A stretch of DNA of 64,000 bases from an uncultured Verrucomicrobiota bacterium (GTDB lineage Bacteria; Verrucomicrobiota; Verrucomicrobiia; Limisphaerales; UBA9464), in assembly GCA_903907925.1 (NCBI GenBank), contig CAIVQB010000085.1, positions 1 through 64,000 on the forward strand. The letters run 5' to 3'. Positions 1 through 8,559 of this stretch are shown here, one piece after another. Position 1 is the stretch's first letter. Each line of letters opens with the position of its first letter. Under the pieces are notes generated by a model. It made no database searches, was not told the DNA's origin, and saw nothing but the letters and a program-made list of their open reading frames with translations. The position numbers and the translations under genes are program-made.

Positions 1-103
1 ACCGGCGAGGATGGAAAGGGACTTCAAGAGACGCATATGGAGTAAGTGGTGGTGAAAAGCTAGTGATGCCCGGCGGTCAGGCAAGCACGGAGTTTACCGT
101 TGT

Positions 104-1273
104 TCACGATGCGGCACGTTTCTCGGCGAGCCGTTCCTGGCGTTCCCACCACCAGGCGATGATGACGCTGATTTCGTAAAGCAGGTGCAGCGGCAGGAAC
201 ATCAGCACCATGGTCAGGGGGTTTCCGTCGGGCGTGATGAACCCGGCCAGGGTCAATCCGGCGACCACCCAGTACATGCGGAACTTGGACAGTTTGGCGG
301 CGTCCAGGATGCCGATCTTGACCAACGTCAACAGCACCAGCGGGAGTTCGAAGCTGATCCCCATGCCCAGCAGGAACCAGCACATGAAGCTGATGTACTC
401 GGACGCCCGCCAGGTGTCGGACCGGAACCCCAGCCAGTTGGCGAAGCCCACCGTGGTGCTGAGGGTGATGATCATCATCACGAAATAGCAGAAGGCGACG
501 CCAGCCAGGAACAGGCCCGAGGCGAATCCCGACACCTTGTAGAGAAACCGCTTTTCGTGGATGTGCAGGGCCGGAAGGATGAACTGGCCCAGAAAGAGAA
601 TGACGAACGGCGCGCTCAGCGTGAATCCCCCGTAAATCGCGATCTGGATCGCCACGGTGAAGGCCTCACCCGGGCTGAGCACCGCCAGTGAGGTTTGCAT
701 CCCGTCGGTCGCCGCTTTGGGGGGAGTGAGATCCGGCACCACCGCCAAAACGGTGTTGGTTCCAATGGTGACCGGCGCCAACCGCAGGAAAACATCGCGG
801 TTGTCCTTGTTGGTGGCCGATCCCTCGACCCGAAAAATGTTGAGAAACCGGTCGGTGATCGATTTGGGGCCGTGATCGTTGCCCACGGCGGATTCGTCGG
901 GATGGAAGAGCTCCCGGACCCGATCCATGATGGGTTTCGGAGGCGTCAATCCGTTGGTCCCGGATCCGGCCGGACGAAAAATGGGGAAGTCCTTCGCGTC
1001 GAACTTCGCAAGAACATTGGTTCCCAGCGTCAGCACGATCTGGGACTCATCCGATGTCCGCATCGAGTTGGCCTTGTCCAGCGGCCACTTCAGGAGGCCG
1101 ATGATGAAGTCACTGGCGCTGAGACAGACGATGATGCCGATCAGAATGGCGGCAGCGCATTTGATCAGCGTCCAGCGAAGATCTTCCAGGTGTTCCAGGA
1201 AGCTCTTAACCGGGCCGCCCCCCTCCTCTTCCGAGGCCGGTTCGGGCGGCAGGACCTCCAACTCATCGGACAT
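104..1273 (-). CDS. tatC: Sec-independent protein translocase TatC
   Basis: Core membrane receptor of the twin-arginine translocon, which exports folded proteins. The N-terminal cytoplasmic signature SFLEHLEDLRWTL (residues 24-36) is the conserved TatC motif. Helix 1 spans about 36-61, and hydrophobic helices follow from about 205 to 375. The PGEAF stretch (201-205) corresponds to the conserved periplasmic Glu region preceding TM2. At 389 aa it is much longer than a usual TatC of about 250 aa, because the first periplasmic loop (about 62-200) is expanded. It is the last gene of a minus-strand group behind two tatA/B-type genes. Identification is secure; the role of the enlarged loop is unknown. 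Confidence 0.96.
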   Translation of the reverse strand: MSDELEVLPPEPASEEEGGGPVKSFLEHLEDLRWTLIKCAAAILIGIIVCLSASDFIIGLLKWPLDKANSMRTSDESQIVLTLGTNVLAKFDAKDFPIFRPAGSGTNGLTPPKPIMDRVRELFHPDESAVGNDHGPKSITDRFLNIFRVEGSATNKDNRDVFLRLAPVTIGTNTVLAVVPDLTPPKAATDGMQTSLAVLSPGEAFTVAIQIAIYGGFTLSAPFVILFLGQFILPALHIHEKRFLYKVSGFASGLFLAGVAFCYFVMMIITLSTTVGFANWLGFRSDTWRASEYISFMCWFLLGMGISFELPLVLLTLVKIGILDAAKLSKFRMYWVVAGLTLAGFITPDGNPLTMVLMFLPLHLLYEISVIIAWWWERQERLAEKRAAS

Positions 1274-1291
1274 GCCAGGGTGAGACCGGGA

Positions 1292-1567
1292 TCAAGCCGG
1301 TGGCGTGCCCGACGGCGTGGAAGCAGAATGGGAAACGGTGTCGGTCGCCGGCTTCGGGCTCGGCGGCGGATTGGTGACCGGCGGCTCATGGACCGCGCGT
1401 TCCAACTCGTCCTGTACATCGCGGGACGCCTTCTTGAATTCCTTAATGCCGGTGCCGACGCCCTTCATCAGTTCGGGAACCTTCTTGGCTCCGAACAGGA
1501 TCAGAACCACAACGGCGATAACAAGAATCTCGGTCGAACCGAGCATCGAGAAAAGTAGAGTGTTCAT
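1292..1567 (-). CDS. Twin-arginine translocase subunit TatA/TatB type (91 aa)
   Basis: Single-span pore or adaptor subunit of the Tat system. After the start ([10 protein letters not shown]) comes the transmembrane segment [14 protein letters not shown], then the [20 protein letters not shown] amphipathic helix typical of TatA/TatB, then a Pro/Ser/Thr-rich tail. I chose the ATG at 1567, not the longer reading from 1627, because the extra 20 residues do not resemble TatA and the family starts a few residues before the membrane helix. It lies 18 bp upstream of tatC. TatA versus TatB cannot be decided from sequence; the longer tail compared with the neighbouring paralogue is weakly TatB-like. 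Confidence 0.9.
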   Translation of the reverse strand: MNTLLFSMLGSTEILVIAVVVLILFGAKKVPELMKGVGTGIKEFKKASRDVQDELERAVHEPPVTNPPPSPKPATDTVSHSASTPSGTPPA

Positions 1568-1654
1568 CAGAAATGCCCCTGCGGGCGGTAAAACAGGATG
1601 GAGGAGTTGGCAAACGACGGGCCCCAACCCGTCACAGCGACATCGGCGAAAACT

Positions 1655-1840
1655 TTATTTGGGTTCGGGATCGTGATCGTCTTTGGCGGCCTTTTTGAAC
1701 TCACGAACGCCCTGGCCAACCCCCTTCATCAGCTCGGGAATCTTCCGCGCCCCAAACAGGACCACCACCACCACGGCAATGACGATCATCTCGGACGTGC
1801 CGAGCAGGGCGAGAATCGGAATGTTCATGTCGAAGTTCAA
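1655..1840 (-). CDS. tatA: Twin-arginine translocase subunit TatA (61 aa)
   Basis: Small Tat pore-forming subunit. An N-terminal membrane helix (EMIVIAVVVVVLFGARK) is followed by the [20 protein letters not shown] amphipathic helix and a short charged tail (DDHDPEPK). It is a close paralogue of the next gene downstream, so this locus has two TatA-like subunits and one TatC. The start may be the ATG at 1840 or the in-frame ATG at 1828 (MNIPILALLG); the family pattern slightly favours the latter. Confidence 0.92.
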   Translation of the reverse strand: MNFDMNIPILALLGTSEMIVIAVVVVVLFGARKIPELMKGVGQGVREFKKAAKDDHDPEPK

Positions 1841-1932
1841 CGAGGGGGCAACTTACGTCGTCGGAATCGACCGGTAAAGGGGCAAAACCATTCAACCGAA
1901 GCCGGGAGGGATTCCCAAAAAGCCGGGGATAG

Positions 1933-1960
1933 ACACGGATTGCACTGATTATCACGGATT
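1933..1960. repeat. 28-bp tripartite intergenic repeat, copy 1
   Basis: Three CACGGATT/CACTGATT-type units spaced about 10 bp apart (ACACGGATT, then CACTGATT, then CACGGATT). 25 of 28 bases match the reverse complement of the copy at 11843-11870. A third copy is at 14344-14371. All three are intergenic. Confidence 0.75.
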
Positions 1961-2023
1961 CTGGGAGGTCCGACTCCATCTTCTGTTCATTCGATCCATC
2001 CTGTCAGAATCCGGTCGGGACGC

Positions 2024-2050
2024 AAAAAGCCCCGCCGATCGGGCGGGGCT
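2024..2050 (-). terminator. Rho-independent terminator downstream of pal
   Basis: Read on the minus strand, a perfect 9-bp G/C-rich stem (AGCCCCGCC with GGCGGGGCT on the plus strand, 5-nt loop GATCG) is followed by a run of T. It lies about 35 bp after the pal stop codon and marks the end of the tol-pal operon. Confidence 0.85.
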
Positions 2051-2083
2051 TGAAGAAGGACTACTAAAAATCCGCCAGGCGCC

Positions 2084-2752
2084 TTATTTCAGGCTGCCAC
2101 CCTTGGAGGGCGTCAGCAGGATGAATTCGCCGCGGCGATTCTTCGACCAGGCGGCTTCGTCATGGCCCGGATCAGCGGGGCGATCCTCGCCGTAGCTGAT
2201 GGTGGTGACGCGCTCGCCGGAGATGCCGGCACCGACCACCAGCTCGCGAAGAGCCAGCGCCCGACGCTCGCCGAGCGCCCGGTTGTACTCCTCGGTTCCG
2301 CGCTCATCGCAATGGCCTTCGATCAGCAGGTTATTGTCCGGATGAGATTTAAGGAACTCGATCACGGCGGGAATCTTGGACGATTCCGAGGAATTAAACG
2401 TGGCCTTGTCGAAATAGAAATAGACGGTGTTGGACTTGAAGGTCTCGCGATCCTCGTCCTTTCCGGCACGCGGATCACCGGTCGGCAGCGCGGACGGATC
2501 ACCAGTGCCCAACCCTTTTCCGTTGGTGAGATCGATCGGAGCCGGATTGGTCGCGCCGCCGAACTTGGCACCATTCGGGCCACCGTTGCGAATCGGGCCG
2601 CCGTTGCCCAAATCGCCACCCCCTGGAGCGCCGCTATTGCTCAAGCCTCCCGCTGGAATGGGTGTGATGTGTCCGGGCTTTTTGGTGCAACCAGTAACAA
2701 CCGCGGTGGCGGCAATCAATGCAATGAGACCAAGCTTGGTCAGACGATTCAT
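2084..2752 (-). CDS. pal: Peptidoglycan-associated lipoprotein Pal
   Basis: Outer-membrane lipoprotein that binds peptidoglycan and is recruited by Tol during cell constriction. The signal peptide MNRLTKLGLIALIAATAVV ends in a lipobox (VTGC), so Cys22 is the expected lipidated residue. A Gly/Asn/Pro-rich linker (about 28-100) leads to an OmpA-like domain (about 108-222) with the FNSSES and LLIEGHCDERGTEEYN motifs. The latter is the classic Pal peptidoglycan-binding segment. Last gene of the operon, followed by a strong terminator. Confidence 0.96.
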   Translation of the reverse strand: MNRLTKLGLIALIAATAVVTGCTKKPGHITPIPAGGLSNSGAPGGGDLGNGGPIRNGGPNGAKFGGATNPAPIDLTNGKGLGTGDPSALPTGDPRAGKDEDRETFKSNTVYFYFDKATFNSSESSKIPAVIEFLKSHPDNNLLIEGHCDERGTEEYNRALGERRALALRELVVGAGISGERVTTISYGEDRPADPGHDEAAWSKNRRGEFILLTPSKGGSLK

Positions 2753-2779
2753 AAGGGATCCTGAGCGTTCGGGGGGGCG

Positions 2780-3943
2780 CTACCTGGCCCAGCTCGGCTG
2801 GGAGGAACTCCCCGAAATTCGGTTGACATCCTTGACGCGGCGCGTGGGCACGTCAAGCAGCGACAGTCGCCGTGCACCATCTCGTCCGCGCGTAAACACA
2901 ATCGTCCGCGAATTCGGTGCCCACGAGGGATCCTCACCCGCCGTCAACGGCTCGGCCTGTCCTCCCGCCGCCGGCACCACGTAAATCGTGAATTCGCCCA
3001 CCGCGCGGGAGAAGGCGATCCATTTCCCGTCCGGCGACCAGTCGGGTTCGGTGGCCGGAAGGATGCCGCCGGTGGGCAGCTTCCGCATTTCACCGCCGGC
3101 CGCGGGAATCGTGAACAACGCCGCCCGCCCGTCGCGGGTCGACGCAAAACACAGCGTCCGGCTGTCCGGCGACCAACACGGGGACGACTCGGGTTCGAGC
3201 GTGTGGGTCAACTGGCGCAAACCGGACCCATCGACATTGGCCACCCAGAGATCGGGACTGCCCGATTTGCTGAGGATCACGGCTACATGGGTTCCATCCG
3301 GCGAAACGACCGCTCCACTGTTGAGCCCGTTGAATCCAAACACCCGGGTGCGAGTGCCGGTCTGAAGATCGTGGCTGTACACGTCCGGATTTCCCGAGCG
3401 ATAGCTGGTGTAGAACAGCTTCAACTTTCCCGGAACCCAGGCCGGCGACGCGGCAATCGAATGATCTTCAGTGGCCCGGAACGGATTACCGCCGTCGTAG
3501 TCGCTCACGTAGATCTCCTTGGTTCGGCCCTGATCGATCTTGTAGGCGATGCGAGTGCGGGCGATCCCCGGCTGACCAGTCACCGCCTTCACCACGTCAT
3601 CCGCCAGCATGTGGGCTTGAGCACGCGGTGTTCCGCCGGGATAGGCCCGCGCAAACAGGGGATGATGGTTGCCGGTGTCGGTCAGAGTTCCCTGAAGATT
3701 CCCATTGTTGGCACCAGCGACTTCGTATTGCGCGGAGGCTACCGGAACGACGTCGAAGCCGGCCACTTCGAGGTCGAAACGCAGCACCTGACCGGACTCC
3801 CCGGAGAATCCCGTGAGGGCGATGGGAATGGTTTTTTGCGCTCGCTCGCTGATCCGGATCACCCCGGAATCATCGGCCGCATGGATCAGGCTGACCGTGG
3901 TGGCGAGCACCAGGGCCAACCGCGTTGGCAGGGAGAGGTTCAT
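2780..3943 (-). CDS. tolB: Tol-Pal system protein TolB
   Basis: Periplasmic beta-propeller protein that links Pal to the Tol inner-membrane complex. A cleavable signal peptide (about 1-22, ending IHAAD) is followed by the TolB N-terminal domain (to about 160), then repeated propeller blades with recurring S-P-D-G/WSPDG-type motifs (SPDGTHVAV, WSPDSRTLCF, WSPDGKWIAF, WAPNSRTIVF). The 387-aa length fits the family. The start overlaps the upstream tolA-like gene by 4 bp, indicating translational coupling. Confidence 0.95.
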   Translation of the reverse strand: MNLSLPTRLALVLATTVSLIHAADDSGVIRISERAQKTIPIALTGFSGESGQVLRFDLEVAGFDVVPVASAQYEVAGANNGNLQGTLTDTGNHHPLFARAYPGGTPRAQAHMLADDVVKAVTGQPGIARTRIAYKIDQGRTKEIYVSDYDGGNPFRATEDHSIAASPAWVPGKLKLFYTSYRSGNPDVYSHDLQTGTRTRVFGFNGLNSGAVVSPDGTHVAVILSKSGSPDLWVANVDGSGLRQLTHTLEPESSPCWSPDSRTLCFASTRDGRAALFTIPAAGGEMRKLPTGGILPATEPDWSPDGKWIAFSRAVGEFTIYVVPAAGGQAEPLTAGEDPSWAPNSRTIVFTRGRDGARRLSLLDVPTRRVKDVNRISGSSSQPSWAR

Positions 3944-4923
3944 GTCGAAGAGTCGGCTTCCAGTGTAAATACGATTTTGAAAGTACGTTGGGGATCGGTC
4001 GAGCCCTCGGGCAGCGGGAGCAGTTTGGGATACCGCTGAATGAGGTCCTTGATGGATTGATCCAGATCACGGAACCCGGAGCCTTGGACCACCCGCCAGT
4101 CCGCCAGCCGTCCGTCGCGCGCGATGACGATCTCCACGGTGACCCCGGCCGAGGCCGCGGCAATGGACGTCGGCTTGCGCCAGCGTTCCTTGTAGAAGGC
4201 CGCCAGATACGAGCGGTAGGGAGCATAGGCCTGCCCACCGGGGCCGGGCATTTCGATCTGGGTGGAACCGGAAACGGATTTCCCGACGGCCTCGGCCGCT
4301 CCACCAATCTGGCTGGCCATCTTCTGGCGGTCGGCATTGAGCCGCGCAATCTGGGCGGACCGCGCTTTTCGCCGATTCTCCGCCTCCACCTCGGCCGCGG
4401 CTTCGTCGGCTTCACGTTGCTGGGCGGCCAATTCCGCGCGGTTCAACTTCTTCGGCGCCTCGGTGGTATGAATCGTGTCCGCGGTTTGAATCGGTTTCTT
4501 CGGCTTCTTCTTGATCGCTGGATCGGTGTCCTGCGAATGCAACTCGGGGTTCAACTTGACCTGCGGATCCGCCGGGACCGGTCGGACTTTCAGCGGGGTC
4601 TCCACCTTCTTTTCCACCTTATCGGACTTGTCGGGTTCGGGGTCGGGTTTCTTCGGCTCGGGCTTCGGCTGGGGCTTTGTCTCCGGGATCGGTGCCGGAG
4701 GCTGCGTCGTCTTGGGAAGCGGTGATCGCACCGGAGGTTTGGCGTCAGGATTTCCACCCCCCACCTTGTCGCCGTCGGTCACCTTCAGATCGGTGGGGAT
4801 CATGGTGAGGACCTGCACCGTCGGCGGCGTGGAGGTCCCCTTCGGTGCCAGGAGAAACAGCATCAGGAGCGCGGCGTGGAAGCCGAACGACCCAAACAGA
4901 CACTGTTGTTCGACACGAACCAT
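3940..4923 (-). CDS. tolA: TolA/TonB-type energy transducer
   Basis: Transperiplasmic rod protein energised by TolQ-TolR. It has an N-terminal membrane anchor (about 10-26, FGFHAALLMLFLLAPKG), a long Pro/Lys-rich stretch (about 50-150), an Ala/Glu-rich probable coiled coil (about 155-210), and a C-terminal TonB/TolA-like domain (about 230-327) with APYRSYLAAFYKERW and the VTVEIVIARDGRLADWRV strand pair. Its position directly before tolB and after tolR makes TolA the likely role, although the C-terminal domain is of the TonB superfamily and does not closely resemble E. coli TolA. It sits 4 bp after the tolR stop. Confidence 0.85.
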   Translation of the reverse strand: MVRVEQQCLFGSFGFHAALLMLFLLAPKGTSTPPTVQVLTMIPTDLKVTDGDKVGGGNPDAKPPVRSPLPKTTQPPAPIPETKPQPKPEPKKPDPEPDKSDKVEKKVETPLKVRPVPADPQVKLNPELHSQDTDPAIKKKPKKPIQTADTIHTTEAPKKLNRAELAAQQREADEAAAEVEAENRRKARSAQIARLNADRQKMASQIGGAAEAVGKSVSGSTQIEMPGPGGQAYAPYRSYLAAFYKERWRKPTSIAAASAGVTVEIVIARDGRLADWRVVQGSGFRDLDQSIKDLIQRYPKLLPLPEGSTDPQRTFKIVFTLEADSST

Positions 4924-4927
4924 GGGG

Positions 4928-5350
4928 TCACCGGTGCGGTTCCGGTTCGGTGGCGATGTCGAACCGGGTGATACCGTTGCGCTTGCAGATGTCGAGAATG
5001 GTGATCGGCAGCCGGTAGGCCCCGCTGGCGTCGGCCCGAATCCGAACGATCATCTTGGGATTCTTCCGGTATTCAGCGACGAGCAACCGTTCCATTTCGG
5101 CCACCGACTGGAGGCGATGGCCCTTAAAATAGTAGACGCCGGCGGGACTGACCTCGGCCGTCACCCGGTCGGAAAGGTTTCCGGCCTCCTTGGAATCACC
5201 GCCGTTGGGCAGGCGGACACTGATGCTTTGTTCGAGCAGCGGCGTGGTGATGATGAAGATGATCAACAGCACGAACGCCAGATCGAGCAGCGGCGTGATG
5301 TTGATGTCGTTCAACGTCACCAGTTGGTTGCGGGAGGAGAAGCGGCGCAT
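4928..5350 (-). CDS. tolR: ExbD/TolR family proton-channel subunit
   Basis: Inner-membrane motor subunit of the Tol complex. A short cytoplasmic N-terminus with NDINITPLLDLAFVLLIIF (14-32) carries the essential membrane Asp (D23) of the TolR/ExbD family. The periplasmic domain (about 45-140) has the usual PNGGDSKEAG and VRIRADASGAYRLPITILD segments. The 140-aa length is normal. The gene is separated from tolQ by a large zinc-ribbon repeat gene, whereas the two are normally adjacent. Confidence 0.93.
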   Translation of the reverse strand: MRRFSSRNQLVTLNDINITPLLDLAFVLLIIFIITTPLLEQSISVRLPNGGDSKEAGNLSDRVTAEVSPAGVYYFKGHRLQSVAEMERLLVAEYRKNPKMIVRIRADASGAYRLPITILDICKRNGITRFDIATEPEPHR

Positions 5351-5368
5351 GGGAGTCCTTGGCTCTGT

Positions 5369-7156
5369 TCACCACAAACGCGGCAGGCGGAATCCGGCCC
5401 ACCATAGGGCCCCGCCCGCCACCAGCAACACCACCACCGCGCCCACGATGATGGCCACTACATTGGCCGGGGCGCGATCGGGTCCGGACTTCAGCCGCTC
5501 ACCCACCGACCGCTGGAGCCGGCGACGGCACCGCTCGCAGCGGGCCAGGACCCGGAGATTCCGATGATGGCACCGGCGGCATTCGACGTAGAGATCGGCG
5601 TCACAGGTCTCGCAGAATTCCAGATCCGCCGGGTTTAAGTGTTCGCACTTCTGGCACAAGACTCCCCGGCCCTTTTCGCGGGAATTGTCAAGAAGATCGC
5701 GGTGTTCCGGGGCGGTTCCCCGGCAGCCGGCGCATTCCGTGACCACCGCGGGACGGGTGGTGTGGCATTCGGGACATTCGACGAACAGGGCCCGGCCACA
5801 GGTCTCACAGGCGTCGAGCCCAGTCGGGTTCAGATGATCGCAGCCGGCACACAAAACGGCCCGTCCCTTCGGTCCCGATTCCAATTGAGCGAGCGCCCGG
5901 GCCCGCTCCTTCGCTTCACAGGCGGTACATTCCACCCGCACGGCCGGTTTCTCCCGGTCGCAATTCGGGCAGATGTCGAACAGGGCCTCCTGACAGGTTT
6001 CGCATTCCCGCAAGCCAAGCGGATTCAGGTGCTCGCAGTGGGCGCAGAGGATTCCGCGGCCCGCCGGACGCAATTCCTCCGCGGTCAGGGGCTGGGGTTT
6101 CGATTGCGGTTGCGGATCAGGCGGCCTGAGGGCGGCCAGCGAGGCGCAGGACAAACATCGGCTGGAATTGCGCGCCTTGGATTTTCCACACCGTTTGCAG
6201 GTCTCGAACAGTGCGGAATTGCAGGTTTCACAGACCTCGAGACCTCGAGGATTCAAATGATCGCATTTGGCGCACAAGACGCCACGACCCGACGGACGGG
6301 CTTCGATCAACACCGGTACCGGGGGTGCCGCCAGCGGATGGCAGACCGGGCATTGCTCCAGCACCTGCGGCCGGGGAGTACTGCACTTTTTGCACACCAC
6401 AAACAGCGGTGAATTGCAGGTCTCACACTTCTCCAAACCCTGGGGATTCAAGTGTTCGCATTGGGCGCAAAGGACGCCACGGCCGGCCTTCCCGACCGGG
6501 GCCAGATCGACGATCCGGGGAAGTTCCGGCGGTTGGCAGGACGGGCAGTTCCGCTGATTTCGCGGACGGGATTTGCCACAATTGCGGCACACGGAAAACA
6601 GCGCGCGGTGACACACCTCGCATTCCGCGATTCCGGATGGATTCAGGTGATCACATTCGGAACACAGGACCCCGCGGCCCGCAGGCAGGGCCATGGCCGG
6701 TGCCGGGGTCAGATTTCGACGACGACGGGCCGTTTCGCAGTTCGGACAGGTCTTGATGACCTTGGGGCGGCGTTCACCACAATCAGCGCATTCCACGTAC
6801 AACGCATCACCGCAGCGTTCACACGTCTCCGACCCGGCCGGACTGAGCCGGTCGCAACGCTGACACAGCACCGCCTTTCCCCGCGGGGCATCGGTGGGGG
6901 CCGGCAGTTCCGGAACCACCACCGGCGGCTCGCAAACCACACAACGCCGGGTGACCCGGGCCTTGGGGGTGCCGCATTCGGGGCAGTCCTCGTACAACTC
7001 GGTGCCACAATTCAGGCAACGCTCGGTCCCCACCGGGCTGAGGGTCTCGCACTTGCCACAAAGCACGGCCGGACCGGCCGGACCAGTGATCGGTTCGAAT
7101 CCCTCCCGGTGCCTCCGACGGCGCGAGGATTTCCGACTTGTCTGCGGATCACTCAT
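5369..7156 (-). CDS. Tail-anchored zinc-ribbon repeat protein inside the tol operon (8 repeats, 64 Cys)
   Basis: Not a recognised named protein. After a basic N-terminus, eight tandem units of about 47-65 residues fill residues 29 to about 545. Each starts with a G(R/K)xVLCxxC motif, continues xHLNPxGLExCETC, then xxLFxxCxxC, and ends with a fourth CxxC, so each unit has four CxxC pairs and could hold two zinc ions in double-zinc-ribbon fashion. The later units (3-8) are most alike. A hydrophobic segment (about 565-588, VVAIIVGAVVVLLVAGGALWW) followed by a few residues suggests a C-terminal tail anchor with the repeats in the cytoplasm. The gene overlaps tolQ by 8 bp and precedes tolR by 18 bp, so it is co-expressed with the Tol motor. 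The domain class is clear; function is unknown. Confidence 0.85.
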   Translation of the reverse strand: MSDPQTSRKSSRRRRHREGFEPITGPAGPAVLCGKCETLSPVGTERCLNCGTELYEDCPECGTPKARVTRRCVVCEPPVVVPELPAPTDAPRGKAVLCQRCDRLSPAGSETCERCGDALYVECADCGERRPKVIKTCPNCETARRRRNLTPAPAMALPAGRGVLCSECDHLNPSGIAECEVCHRALFSVCRNCGKSRPRNQRNCPSCQPPELPRIVDLAPVGKAGRGVLCAQCEHLNPQGLEKCETCNSPLFVVCKKCSTPRPQVLEQCPVCHPLAAPPVPVLIEARPSGRGVLCAKCDHLNPRGLEVCETCNSALFETCKRCGKSKARNSSRCLSCASLAALRPPDPQPQSKPQPLTAEELRPAGRGILCAHCEHLNPLGLRECETCQEALFDICPNCDREKPAVRVECTACEAKERARALAQLESGPKGRAVLCAGCDHLNPTGLDACETCGRALFVECPECHTTRPAVVTECAGCRGTAPEHRDLLDNSREKGRGVLCQKCEHLNPADLEFCETCDADLYVECRRCHHRNLRVLARCERCRRRLQRSVGERLKSGPDRAPANVVAIIVGAVVVLLVAGGALWWAGFRLPRLW

Positions 7157-7883
7157 CGTCCTTGAGGAATTCCGTCTCCATGCGCGAGGCCAGGCTCTGG
7201 GCGAAATTGTCCAGTTCCACGGTCAGCACGCGCAGATTATGCACCAGCCAGTTATAACCGAACATCGACGGGATCGCCACCAGCAGACCGGCGACCGTGG
7301 TGATCAACGCCGCGGAAACGCCGGGTGCCATGGCGGCGAGATCAGCCCGGTTTCCGTTGCTGGCCGCCATCGCGACACTCCCGAAGGCGTCCATCACGCC
7401 CCAGACCGTCCCGAGCAGGCCGAGGAAGGGGGATCCGCTGACGGCCACGGCAAGCAGGACCAGGCCGGATTCCAGTTTCAACGCCTCGCGGGAAACGGCG
7501 CCTTCGAGGGCCCGTTTGACGTGCTCCATCATCTTGAGCGAGGCGTGGCGGCGGCGGGTGCCGTCGGCGGTTTGCAGGCTGCCTTGAAGGTCGGTGCACC
7601 CCTCCTGATACACGACAAACAAGGGGCAGCCGTCCACCGGAAGGTGACGGTCGAAGATTCCGAACACCGACTTCTGGGCGCGGAATTCAGCGTCGAAATA
7701 ATGATTGAGCCGGCGGGCCCTCCTCATTTGCAGGGCTTTGGAGGCCATCACCGACCAGGCGAACACCGAAAAAATCATCAGGACCACGATGATGACTTTT
7801 GCCTCCGGGGTGGCCTTCCCCCAGATGTAAGTGAGCCTCATGCCGCTTTCGGCGGCCATCAGAGGCCCGGTAGGCAGGTTCAT
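7149..7883 (-). CDS. tolQ: MotA/TolQ/ExbB proton channel family protein
   Basis: Motor subunit that with TolR converts the proton gradient into force on the TolA-like rod. Three membrane spans are visible: about residues 22-44 (KVIIVVLMIFSVFAWSVMAS), about 125-150 (ESGLVLLAVAVSGSPFLGLL) and about 185-205 (ALITTVAGLLVAIPSMFGYN). The GLLGTVWGVMDAF and AGLLVAIP motifs are typical of the family. I chose the ATG at 7883 (MNLPTGPLMAAESG) over the longer frame from 7955, whose extra residues are basic and not family-like. First gene of the tol operon. Confidence 0.92.
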   Translation of the reverse strand: MNLPTGPLMAAESGMRLTYIWGKATPEAKVIIVVLMIFSVFAWSVMASKALQMRRARRLNHYFDAEFRAQKSVFGIFDRHLPVDGCPLFVVYQEGCTDLQGSLQTADGTRRRHASLKMMEHVKRALEGAVSREALKLESGLVLLAVAVSGSPFLGLLGTVWGVMDAFGSVAMAASNGNRADLAAMAPGVSAALITTVAGLLVAIPSMFGYNWLVHNLRVLTVELDNFAQSLASRMETEFLKDDE

Positions 7884-8012
7884 TTGTATCGTTCGACTCT
7901 TCTCATTGTTTCCAACGCGCACGCCCCGTTTAATGCCCGCCCCCAAGCGGGTCAAAGCTTTTGCAGCACGAACGAAGCGACCTGGAACCGACGCAGGCCG
8001 GCGGACCGGTGT

Positions 8013-8471
8013 TCAACCGGCCTGATTCCGGCGATGAAATCGGAGAAAATCCTTCAACTGATCAGGACGCGAACGCCAGAACTCCACCAGGGATGTGAAG
8101 GCCGCCAGCGTCGCCGGCTTGAGATGATGCTCAATGTCCTCAACCTCCGCGGCGATGGTGTCCGACTCGAGACCGAGTTGCTCGAGCAGGGCCGACAGCG
8201 TCCGGTGACGTTTCTTGATGTGACGCGCCACCGCGCGGCCCTCCGCGGTCAGCGTCAATCCGCGGTACCGTTCGTAGTTTACGAAGCCCCGCGCCGCGAG
8301 CCGGCGGACCATGTTGGAGACTGTCGAACGCCGGAGCCCGAGCGATTCGGCGATGTCGGTGACGCGCGCGTAGCCCTTCGATTCCACAAGCTCGTCAATG
8401 CGCTCCAGGTGGTCCTCGGTGGACTCGGAACGCCGCGCCGCGGCGCGGCGGGAGTTGGAGGCGGATGGCAC
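8013..8471 (-). CDS. mntR: Manganese-responsive DtxR-family repressor MntR
   Basis: Metal-sensing transcription factor. The N-terminal winged helix (about 20-75) has ARVTDIAESLGLRRSTVSNM as its recognition region. The C-terminal dimerisation domain keeps IEHHL. All six metal ligands known from Bacillus MntR have counterparts here: D20, E23, H89, E111, E114 and H115. The 152-aa length lacks the SH3-like third domain of DtxR/IdeR, as expected for MntR. It is divergent from an OprB-type porin and mntH, so it probably represses that operon when manganese is replete. Confidence 0.92.
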   Translation of the reverse strand: MPSASNSRRAAARRSESTEDHLERIDELVESKGYARVTDIAESLGLRRSTVSNMVRRLAARGFVNYERYRGLTLTAEGRAVARHIKKRHRTLSALLEQLGLESDTIAAEVEDIEHHLKPATLAAFTSLVEFWRSRPDQLKDFLRFHRRNQAG

Positions 8472-8529
8472 GTCGCCACAGTAGCGAGCCGGGGGCCCGC
8501 AGGTAAAGCGGCATCCGCCGGGAATGTGC

Positions 8530-8559
8530 TTGACCCTATCTAATAGTTTTACCTATAAA
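8530..8559 (+). promoter_or_regulatory. Predicted sigma-70 promoter of the porin-mntH operon
   Basis: TTGACC at 8530-8535 and TATAAA at 8554-8559, spaced by 18 bp, in the gap upstream of the porin. A start near 8566 would place transcription at or just before the GTG candidate start codon of the porin, so the message may be leaderless or the true start may lie further downstream. Confidence 0.55.

Noticed and set aside
1-103. Possible gene end at the left edge
   Set aside because: No frame with family features enters from the window start; this stretch is downstream of tatC and appears non-coding.
7085-7100. GGTTCGAATCC, a tRNA T-arm-like string
   Set aside because: It lies inside the zinc-ribbon coding sequence; no acceptor, D-arm or anticodon stem can be built around it.
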